Both the position numbers and the translations under genes were made by a program. From Patescibacteria group bacterium (GTDB lineage: Bacteria; Patescibacteriota; Minisyncoccia; Portnoybacterales; GWB1-42-6), in contig JAHIST010000058.1 of the NCBI GenBank assembly GCA_018818145.1, positions 1-11,069 on the forward strand: a stretch of DNA of 11,069 bases, given 5' to 3'. The notes under the pieces are model-generated. The model worked only from the letters and a program-made list of their open reading frames with translations. It did no database searches and was not told the DNA's origin. This document shows, one piece after another, positions 6,933-11,069 of this stretch. The stretch's first letter is position 1. The number at the start of each line of letters is the position of its first letter.

Positions 6933-6997
6933 TTACGAATACACCCGAATGACTCAAATATTCGGGTCATTCGAATGGAAACCCGGGACATTCGGGT
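6933..6997. repeat. ATTCGGGT/ACCCGAAT word cluster between parA and parB
   Basis: The 92-bp spacer repeats one short word in both orientations: ACCCGAAT (6943-6950), ATTCGGGT (6960-6967), the 10-bp palindrome CATTCGAATG (6968-6977) and ATTCGGGT again (6990-6997), exactly 30 bp after the previous copy. A CCCGGG palindrome sits at 6982-6987 and a related ACGAAT at 6935-6940. The first two copies form an 8-bp inverted repeat with a 9-nt loop. No T-run follows any stem. The function is unknown; ParB operator, centromere-like site or mobile micro-repeat are all possible. Confidence 0.7.
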
Positions 6998-7007
6998 CGC
7001 TATCTAT

Positions 7008-7808
7008 TTATTTAAGAAAGTTTGATTTGGGCGGTATATAAAATTCTTTTTCCAGCTTGATAATTTCTTCTGCCAGCTGACGATACGCTTTGCCGCCCTG
7101 CGAAGCCATATCGTATTGAAAAATAGTTTTTCCAAAACTCGGCGCCTCGGCCAATCTAACACAGCGCGGAATTACCGCCTCAAAAACATAACCGGGAAAA
7201 TGCAGCCGGATTTCCTTGGCCACCTGCCGCGCCAATTTATTGCGCCGGTCAAACATGGTCAGCAGCGCACCTTTAATTTTTACATCCCGCCCCAAATTAT
7301 CTTGAATTAAATTGACCGTTTTAAGCAGCTGCCCCAGACCCTCCAGCGCATAATATTCGCATTGCACCGGCACGATGATTTCGTCGGCAGCGGTAAGCCC
7401 GTTAATTGTCAGCAAGCCGAGGCTTGGCGGACAATCAATTAAGATGTAGTCATAGTTGGTGCGCACACGATGCAATAAGTTGTAAAGTTTAAATTCCCGC
7501 TCGGGCAGATTAACCAGCTCAACAGCCGTCCCGGCCAGATCGCCGGACGAAGGCATCAGGTCATAGCCAAAAAGATTTGTCTTTTTAATAATATCTTCGG
7601 GATAAACATTTTCAGCCAGGCTGTGATATAAATTTCTTTCTATGCTTTCTGGCTCAAAACCAAGGCCGCTGGTGGCGTTGGCCTGCGGATCTAAGTCCAC
7701 CAATAAAATATATTTTCCCAGCGCCGCCAAAAAAGCGGCGAGGTTGGTCGCGGTGGTAGTTTTGCCCGTTCCGCCTTTTTGATTAACGATGCTTATGATT
7801 TTAGCCAT
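7008..7808 (-). CDS. parA: Chromosome partitioning ATPase ParA (Soj)
   Basis: ParA is a deviant Walker-type ATPase that binds the nucleoid non-specifically and is released by ParB, driving origin segregation. The 266-aa product starts MAKIISIVNQKGGTGKTT, with the deviant Walker A motif KGGTGKTT at residues 11-18 (signature Lys11, catalytic Lys16). Walker A' is LVDLDPQANAT (36-46, with D38 and D40), and the Walker B region is ILIDCPPS (122-129, D125). The length is normal for a chromosomal Soj-type protein without an N-terminal HTH domain, which fits type Ib/chromosomal systems. It is the first gene of a parA-parB pair on the minus strand. No SD precedes the ATG and no clear promoter could be fixed in 7809-7850. 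Confidence 0.97.
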   Translation of the reverse strand: MAKIISIVNQKGGTGKTTTATNLAAFLAALGKYILLVDLDPQANATSGLGFEPESIERNLYHSLAENVYPEDIIKKTNLFGYDLMPSSGDLAGTAVELVNLPEREFKLYNLLHRVRTNYDYILIDCPPSLGLLTINGLTAADEIIVPVQCEYYALEGLGQLLKTVNLIQDNLGRDVKIKGALLTMFDRRNKLARQVAKEIRLHFPGYVFEAVIPRCVRLAEAPSFGKTIFQYDMASQGGKAYRQLAEEIIKLEKEFYIPPKSNFLK

Positions 7809-7850
7809 TAATACTATTTTACAACAAAAACAGAAAAAAAAGAAGCAATC

Positions 7851-7879
7851 TTGACAATACCAGGCTTTTAATTTATCAT
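7851..7879 (+). promoter_or_regulatory. Sigma70-type promoter for the 97-aa gene
   Basis: TTGACA (7851-7856), a 17-bp spacer and TATCAT (7874-7879). The expected start near 7886 leaves a leader of about 37 nt that ends in an ideal SD. It points away from parA, which starts 42 bp upstream on the other strand. Confidence 0.78.
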
Positions 7880-7908
7880 ACTATATCTCTCTATTTCTGC
7901 ATTGAAAC

Positions 7909-7915
7909 AAGGAGG
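7909..7915 (+). promoter_or_regulatory. Strong Shine-Dalgarno of the 97-aa gene
   Basis: AAGGAGG with a 7-nt spacer to the ATG at 7923. It decides the start: a TTG at 7902 in the same frame lies before the SD and is unlikely to be used. Confidence 0.88.
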
Positions 7916-7922
7916 AGAAAAT

Positions 7923-8216
7923 ATGGAAATTATATTGAGGCTCGCTTTGATATCTTCTTCTTTACATCCAGTTGATCCCATTGTTCTTTGGGAAAAATTT
8001 CAGCAGATAAGCGCAGAAAACCCCTGCATAAAAAATGCGAAAAGACAGTTTTCGGGAAAAATTTTCTTTGAAATAAGCAGCGATGACTTCAAAAAATTGA
8101 TTAATTTGCTTAACGCCCTTTCCAAAACATTGGGCACCGAGGGGAAAAGCACTCATTTTGATCTCTATCCGAGGGATCTCCCGGGACATAAAATAACTAT
8201 AGCCCCAAACAATTAA
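7923..8216 (+). CDS. Small protein of unknown function (97 aa)
   Basis: I do not recognise this protein. It begins MEIILRLALISS and has no clear signal peptide or membrane segment: the first 13 residues are hydrophobic but are followed by a soluble, mixed sequence with HPVDPIVLWEKFQQ (15-28). A single Cys is at 35. Alternating patches (KIFFEIS at 46-52, KLINLLNALSKTL at 58-70, HKITIAP at 89-95) suggest a small alpha/beta fold. That it is a real gene is well supported: it has its own TTGACA promoter, a strong SD at ideal spacing, and a perfect intrinsic terminator 20 bp after the stop. It is thus a one-gene transcription unit between parA and tRNA-Leu. A compact alpha/beta regulator or antitoxin-like protein is possible, but nothing seen supports a specific role. 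Confidence 0.8.
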   Translation: MEIILRLALISSSLHPVDPIVLWEKFQQISAENPCIKNAKRQFSGKIFFEISSDDFKKLINLLNALSKTLGTEGKSTHFDLYPRDLPGHKITIAPNN

Positions 8217-8235
8217 CAATTAATTTTGTCTCTCT

Positions 8236-8265
8236 ACGACAGCTAACTCCAGCTGTCGTTTTTTT
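8236..8265 (+). terminator. Intrinsic terminator of the 97-aa gene
   Basis: ACGACAGCT (8236-8244) pairs perfectly with AGCTGTCGT (8251-8259) around a 6-nt loop, with a seven-T run at 8259-8265. Confidence 0.93.
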
Positions 8266-8266
8266 C

Positions 8267-8295
8267 TGGACAAATAAGGCAGAAACCGATAAAAT
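8267..8295 (+). promoter_or_regulatory. Promoter for tRNA-Leu
   Basis: TGGACA (8267-8272), a 17-bp spacer and TAAAAT (8290-8295), directly after the upstream terminator. The expected start near 8302 is about 10 nt before the mature tRNA 5' end. Confidence 0.62.
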
Positions 8296-8312
8296 AATCT
8301 TGAACAACACAT

Positions 8313-8399
8313 GCCGCGGTGCTGGAACTGGCAGACAGTGTGGACTCAAAATCCACTGACCGCAAGGTCGTGAGAGTTCAAATCTCTCCCGCGGCACCA
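8313..8399 (+). tRNA. tRNA-Leu (anticodon CAA)
   Basis: A class II tRNA of 87 nt including an encoded CCA end. The acceptor stem GCCGCGG (8313-8319) pairs with CCGCGGC (8389-8395), with discriminator A8396 as expected for leucine. The anticodon stem GTGGA/TCCAC encloses the loop CTCAAAA (8345-8351), so the anticodon is CAA at 8347-8349, reading UUG. The long variable arm GACC-GCAA-GGTC (8358-8369) is typical of Leu. The T arm GAGAG-TTCAAAT-CTCTC (8372-8388) is complete. It stands alone with its own promoter and terminator. Confidence 0.98.
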
Positions 8400-8404
8400 T
8401 AGAT

Positions 8405-8436
8405 TTTAAAAAGCCCTCTCGGGCTTTTTAAATTTT
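8405..8436 (+). terminator. Terminator of tRNA-Leu
   Basis: TTTAAAAAGCCC (8405-8416) and GGGCTTTTTAAA (8421-8432) form a perfect 12-bp stem with a TCTC loop, starting six bases after the tRNA. The T-run lies in the descending arm. The stem is symmetric and could also slow minus-strand transcripts coming from the PAP2 gene, whose stop is about 85 bp away. Confidence 0.85.
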
Positions 8437-8518
8437 GTTCTTTTTGCTCTTTTCTATCCATAAATCCCTACACCATAGACTCACCTCCACGCCTAGATAT
8501 TCTAGCTTGTCCTTTGGA

Positions 8519-9091
8519 TTATTTATCATTTTCCGCGGACTTACGCCCGCGACTTTCTGGTGTGGGGATAAAGCGCCTTGCTATTTTCACCACCAGCCAG
8601 CCGCTAAAAATACCGACCAGCGCGCCCCCTAAAATATCCGTTGGATAATGCACGCCCGCGTATATCCGCGCCAAAGAAATTAAAAACGCGCCGGCAAAAA
8701 ACCAAGCGCCTAATTTTTTGTTAAAAAGATAAACTGCCATGGCCAGCGCAAAGAAAAAAGCGGCGTGGCCGGACGGAAAAGAATTGGCCGCGCCATGATC
8801 AATCAGCTGATGAACATTGTTTAGGACGAAGGGCCTCAAACGATGGAAAATCTGATACAAAATCTCCGTAAAACCCAGCCGCGCCACTGCCGCTGCCAAA
8901 AACGCCAAGCCGACCATCCAATAATTTTTTATTTTTTCTTCATGGCTTTTGCCCAATAGCAAAAAAATTACCAAAGCCAAACCCACTGCGTACTGAAAAT
9001 AACTGGCAAAAAAAATGCCAAGATTATCCAAAACCTTCCACTGCCCGGCTAAGTTATTTATTTGTTGAAAAAGCCAGTAATCAAAATCCAT
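8519..9091 (-). CDS. PAP2-family membrane phosphatase
   Basis: An integral membrane phosphatase of the PAP2 superfamily, which includes phosphatidic acid, phosphatidylglycerophosphate and undecaprenyl diphosphate phosphatases. The 190-aa protein has about five hydrophobic segments (roughly 22-46, 58-76, 108-124, 126-140, 153-171). The phosphatase signature is visible as HRLRPF (83-88, motif 1), PSGH (106-109, motif 2) and ARIYAGVHYPTD (141-152, motif 3 with R142, H148 and D152). Two positions deviate: the Lys of KX6RP is Tyr79, and the Ser of SRX5H is Ala141. The active histidines remain, so it could still be active. Recycling of undecaprenyl carrier lipid is a reasonable guess, but substrate cannot be read from sequence. 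The tail after 173 is basic and probably cytoplasmic. No SD precedes the ATG. Confidence 0.93.
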   Translation of the reverse strand: MDFDYWLFQQINNLAGQWKVLDNLGIFFASYFQYAVGLALVIFLLLGKSHEEKIKNYWMVGLAFLAAAVARLGFTEILYQIFHRLRPFVLNNVHQLIDHGAANSFPSGHAAFFFALAMAVYLFNKKLGAWFFAGAFLISLARIYAGVHYPTDILGGALVGIFSGWLVVKIARRFIPTPESRGRKSAENDK

Positions 9092-9330
9092 AAATATGAT
9101 GCAAAATATGCAAATAAAATACTAAAATATGCGAAATGCGAAAATTTCTTCTTTCCGCGCATGCGAAAAATTTTGTTCAAATTCAAGGCGAGCCGAGCGT
9201 TTAAAATTTGCGTGCTGTGGTCGGGACGCCGAAGGCGTCGTGGATAGCAAATTTAGCTTGCCCCGTTAGATTTGAAAATTATCTAACGGGGCAAGGCGAG
9301 CCTTAGAATTTTTCAAAATTTTATCGCCGC

Positions 9331-9356
9331 GCGGCGGTTTTTTCCGCCGCTTTTTT
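9331..9356 (+). terminator. Orphan plus-strand intrinsic terminator
   Basis: GCGGCGG (9331-9337), a T6 loop and CCGCCGC (9344-9350) form a seven-pair all-GC stem followed directly by TTTTTT (9351-9356). This is a good terminator for plus-strand transcription, yet no plus-strand gene lies upstream before tRNA-Leu, which has its own terminator. A competing stem (GCCGC plus T6 at 9346-9356 with A6 plus GCGGC at 9363-9373) shares the right arm. Confidence 0.55.
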
Positions 9357-9373
9357 GGCGGCAAAAAAGCGGC
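9346..9373. terminator. Hairpin just past tsaC
   Basis: GCCGC+T6 (9346-9356) pairs perfectly with A6+GCGGC (9363-9373), giving an 11-bp stem and a 6-nt loop, ten bases after the tsaC stop codon. On the minus strand no U-tract follows the stem, so it may protect the mRNA 3' end more than stop polymerase. Confidence 0.4.
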
Positions 9374-9382
9374 AAAAGATTT

Positions 9383-10027
9383 TTATACTGAAAGTATTTC
9401 CAACAACTTTTTCTTATCCACCGGCCCGATGCGCACGATTTTTGGCTTGGCCGCGGTTAAATCCAGAACCGTTGAAGGTTCGCAGCACTTCAAATCGCCG
9501 GCGTCCAAAACTAAATCCGGCTTCAGATAACTTTTCTCAAAATATTTCAATACCTGGCTGATTTTTGTCGTGGCCGGCTCGTCGGAAATATTGGCTGAAG
9601 TGGCGACATACGGCCGCCCCATATTCTCGCTCAAAAGATACGTCAACTTGTAGTCGGGAATACGCAACCCGATGGTTTCCTGCCCGGAAGTCAAAACCTC
9701 AGGAAGCTTGTGGCGCCGCCACAAAATCACGGTTAGCGCTCCCGGCCAGACCACATTGAGCGCGCGTTCCAGCCGTCTATCAATAAAAGCGACTTTTTTG
9801 GCCATGGCTATGTCGCGCACGATAATTGAAAGCGGCTTTTTTTGCAGGCGCTTTTTGACTTTAAAAATCCGGCGCAGGGCAATCTCATCCGTCGCGTCAC
9901 AGCCCAGGCCGTAAACCGTGTCAGTCGGGAAAACTATCATGCCCCCAGCCAGCATCACTTTGGCGGCCTCAATCACCGCCTCCTCCGATTCTCTTAAATT
10001 TTCCGGAATGACTTTAAGAATTCTCAT
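9383..10027 (-). CDS. tsaC: L-threonylcarbamoyladenylate synthase (Sua5/YciO/YrdC family)
   Basis: TsaC makes threonylcarbamoyl-AMP from threonine, bicarbonate and ATP, the first step of the t6A37 modification of tRNAs reading ANN codons. The 214-aa product is a single YrdC domain without the C-terminal Sua5 extension. Conserved stretches are FPTDTVYGLGCDA (33-45), KKRLQKKPLSIIV (58-70, the basic nucleotide-binding patch), WPGALTVIL (94-102), GLRIPD (120-125), TSANISDEPA (143-152) and PSTVLDL (184-190). It follows valS and the RNHCP gene on the same strand, a sensible setting for a tRNA-related enzyme, but a 40-bp spacer with a possible promoter separates it. There is no good SD. A YciO-type paralogue is possible; the conserved TSAN and FPTDTVYGLG favour TsaC. 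Confidence 0.93.
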   Translation of the reverse strand: MRILKVIPENLRESEEAVIEAAKVMLAGGMIVFPTDTVYGLGCDATDEIALRRIFKVKKRLQKKPLSIIVRDIAMAKKVAFIDRRLERALNVVWPGALTVILWRRHKLPEVLTSGQETIGLRIPDYKLTYLLSENMGRPYVATSANISDEPATTKISQVLKYFEKSYLKPDLVLDAGDLKCCEPSTVLDLTAAKPKIVRIGPVDKKKLLEILSV

Positions 10028-10034
10028 AATTCTT

Positions 10035-10058
10035 ATCCAGTATACTGGAATACTGGAT
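10035..10058. repeat. TCCAGTAT palindromic repeat before tsaC
   Basis: ATACTGGA occurs twice in tandem (10042-10049, 10050-10057) and once inverted as TCCAGTAT (10036-10043). This creates a perfect 12-bp palindrome CCAGTATACTGG (10037-10048) and a 9-bp inverted repeat ATCCAGTAT/ATACTGGAT (10035-10043, 10050-10058). Confidence 0.75.
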
Positions 10059-10066
10059 GAAGTTAA
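10039..10066 (-). promoter_or_regulatory. Possible promoter for tsaC
   Basis: On the minus strand TTAACT (10066-10061) is followed after 16 bp by TATACT (10044-10039). The -10 box lies inside the palindrome CCAGTATACTGG, so a bound protein would block it. The expected start near 10032 is only a few bases from the tsaC ATG, which would give a nearly leaderless mRNA. Confidence 0.4.
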
Positions 10067-10067
10067 C

Positions 10068-10373
10068 TTAACTTGCGTGCTGGGAAATTTTTAATATTTC
10101 TTCAAAATTATCTTTTTTGGCCGCCTTAACGCGGTGCTGATAGCCGCATTTTTCGCAGCGATAAAAAATATCGTATTTCCCCTTTTTGAATTCCACGCCT
10201 TCGGGTTTCATCATTCCCTGGCAAACAGCCGCCCGGTCGCCCGGATTAATGTCAATATGCTTTGACCAGAGGCATTTTGGACAATGGTCGGTATAGCCAC
10301 TGCCCCGCACCGTCGCGCCGCATTTGCCGCAGACGAAATTTTCTTTTTTTCTCTGAAACCTCTTTGGCGTCAT
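10068..10373 (-). CDS. RNHCP domain zinc-ribbon protein
   Basis: A 101-aa protein of the RNHCP family, named for a conserved motif that here reads TDHCPKCLWSKHID (28-41) followed by NPGDRAAVC (43-51). It has three Cys pairs or singles arranged like zinc ribbons: C15/C18, C31/C34, C51 and C73/C76, and H80 could also bind metal. The N-terminus is basic (KRFQRKK), which suits RNA or nucleic acid binding, but no biochemical role of the family is known to me. Its ATG overlaps the valS stop codon in an ATGA junction, so it is probably translated by coupling with valS. That link and the nearby tsaC suggest a role around tRNA or translation; this is inference from context. Confidence 0.88.
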   Translation of the reverse strand: MTPKRFQRKKENFVCGKCGATVRGSGYTDHCPKCLWSKHIDINPGDRAAVCQGMMKPEGVEFKKGKYDIFYRCEKCGYQHRVKAAKKDNFEEILKISQHAS

Positions 10374-11069
10374 TTAATTTGCGGCCAGTCCTCAACAATT
10401 AGCGCTTTTTTGGGCCGATGGGGGATTTCTTGATAAATTTTTTCGGTAATAAAAGGCATAAAGGGGTGCAGCAATTTTAACGAGTCAACCAAGACTTTCC
10501 ATAAAACAAACTGGGCGGTTTTTTTATCGCTTTCGCTTTTTGGCTCCTTGATTCTTTTTTTCACATCCTCTATGCACTTATCACAAAAGCTGTGCCAGAA
10601 AAAATGATAAATTGTTAAAGCCGCTTCGTGGAATTGGAAAGAGTCCAAGTCTTTTGTTATTTTTTTAGTTGCCTCTGCCAGCTCTTTTAAAATCCGTTTA
10701 TCCTCTTTGCTCAATTTTGGTTTAATGCTTTGCGGGTCAAAACCACCCAAATTATCCAGACTAAAACGCGCTGCGTTCCAGATTTTATTTGCAAATTTAC
10801 GCTGGGCGACTATTTTATCTTCGGACATCGGAATATCTCGGCCGGTGCTGGCGCCAAAAACCAAGGCCATGCGCAGGGCGTCGGAACCATACTGGTCAAC
10901 CACGGCCAAAGGGTCCACCACGTTGCCTTTTGACTTGGACATTTTTTGTTTGTCTTTGTCACGCACCAAACCGTGCAATACCACATCGGCAAACGGAACT
11001 TTGCCGGTTTCATAAAGCCCCAACATTATCATGCGCGCCACCCAGAAAAACAAAATATCCCAGCCGGTC
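10370..11069 (-). CDS. valS: Valyl-tRNA synthetase, C-terminal part
   Basis: ValS charges tRNA-Val. The right window edge cuts the gene; 232 residues are visible, in a frame that continues beyond 11068. They start TGWDILFFWVARMIM, a ValS signature that separates it from IleS and LeuS, followed by HGLVRDKDKQ and the ATP-binding KMSKSKGN loop (visible residues 42-49), then VDPLAVVDQYGSDALRMAL. The helical anticodon-binding domain covers about residues 85-232, with LLHPFMPFITEKIYQEI near the end. The protein stops about 16 residues later at VEDWPQIK, so the C-terminal coiled-coil tRNA arm of many bacterial ValS proteins is absent. The stop codon overlaps the next start in ATGA. The N-terminal, editing and most of the catalytic domain lie outside the window. 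Confidence 0.96.
   Translation of the reverse strand, partial: TGWDILFFWVARMIMLGLYETGKVPFADVVLHGLVRDKDKQKMSKSKGNVVDPLAVVDQYGSDALRMALVFGASTGRDIPMSEDKIVAQRKFANKIWNAARFSLDNLGGFDPQSIKPKLSKEDKRILKELAEATKKITKDLDSFQFHEAALTIYHFFWHSFCDKCIEDVKKRIKEPKSESDKKTAQFVLWKVLVDSLKLLHPFMPFITEKIYQEIPHRPKKALIVEDWPQIK

Larger units (their letters stand above)
9092..9382. repeat. Gene-free mosaic of palindromes and short repeats
   Basis: No credible protein gene fits here. From left to right it holds: AAATATG words (9092-9098, 9104-9110, 9125-9131) and AAATGCG (9134-9140); the direct repeat CAAGGCGAGCC at 9184-9194 and 9292-9302; an 8-bp inverted repeat AAATTTGC/GCAAATTT (9204-9211, 9247-9254) enclosing a hairpin GACGCC-gaa-GGCGTC (9225-9239); a perfect 14-bp hairpin TTGCCCCGTTAGAT with its complement (9258-9271, 9281-9294); and a run of GC blocks separated by T6 and A6 tracts (9324-9373). 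It could be a cluster of REP- or MITE-like palindromic elements, a structured RNA, or both. No standard RNA family (tmRNA, RNase P RNA, SRP RNA) is recognisable. Confidence 0.75.

Noticed and set aside
6960..6997. The parAB spacer as a CRISPR-like array
   Set aside because: The repeats are only 8 bp, occur in both orientations and have no regular spacers beyond a single 30-bp interval; no cas genes are present.
7962..8219. Minus-strand open frame of 85 aa opposite the 97-aa gene
   Set aside because: The promoter, SD and terminator all point to the plus strand; the antisense frame has none of these.
8197..8400. Minus-strand open frame across tRNA-Leu
   Set aside because: It overlaps a complete tRNA and two terminators; not a plausible protein gene.
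9062..9247. Plus-strand 61-aa open frame upstream of the GC blocks
   Set aside because: It lies on the AAATATG words and palindromes, has no SD, and its Lys/Arg-rich sequence simply reflects the repeats.

Overview
The window looks like a housekeeping stretch from a small-genome bacterium, most likely a member of the Candidate Phyla Radiation (Patescibacteria, Parcubacteria-like). This is inferred from the gene mix (dprA next to topA, a short RelA/SpoT protein, parAB, an RNHCP zinc-ribbon protein, a ValS without a C-terminal arm), moderate GC, genes that mostly lack a Shine-Dalgarno (SD) sequence, and spacers full of short palindromic words. TGG encodes Trp in the conserved ValS TGWD motif. 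No sequence search was possible.

Layout. 1-125: the start of an IS30-like transposase on the minus strand, running off the left edge, with its promoter and a palindromic IS end. 170-1267: dprA (+). 1347-3455: topA (+), preceded by a heptamer tandem repeat. 3492-4076: a divergent NUDIX-like gene (-) with a TTGACA promoter and a strong SD. 4211-5947: a long RelA/SpoT homologue (+) with an intact-looking ppGpp synthetase and a damaged hydrolase site, closed by a GC-rich bidirectional terminator. 6019-7808: parA then parB on the minus strand, separated by a 92-bp spacer filled with ATTCGGGT-type words. 7923-8216: an unrecognised 97-aa gene (+) with its own promoter, SD and terminator. 8313-8399: tRNA-Leu(CAA) with its own promoter and terminator. 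8519-9091: PAP2-family membrane phosphatase (-). 9092-9382: a gene-free mosaic of hairpins. 9383-11068: a minus-strand cluster read in the order valS (3' part), RNHCP protein, tsaC.

The genes cover DNA uptake and recombination (dprA), supercoiling (topA), stringent response (rel), chromosome segregation (parAB), lipid or undecaprenyl phosphate handling (PAP2) and translation (tRNA-Leu, valS, tsaC). The best candidates for something undescribed are: the 9092-9382 palindrome cluster with an orphan plus-strand terminator; the apparent loss of (p)ppGpp hydrolase residues in a protein with a bifunctional-type synthetase; the two promoter/SD-equipped genes (NUDIX-like and the 97-aa protein) in an otherwise SD-free neighbourhood; and the short words repeated in both orientations in several spacers, each spacer having its own word.
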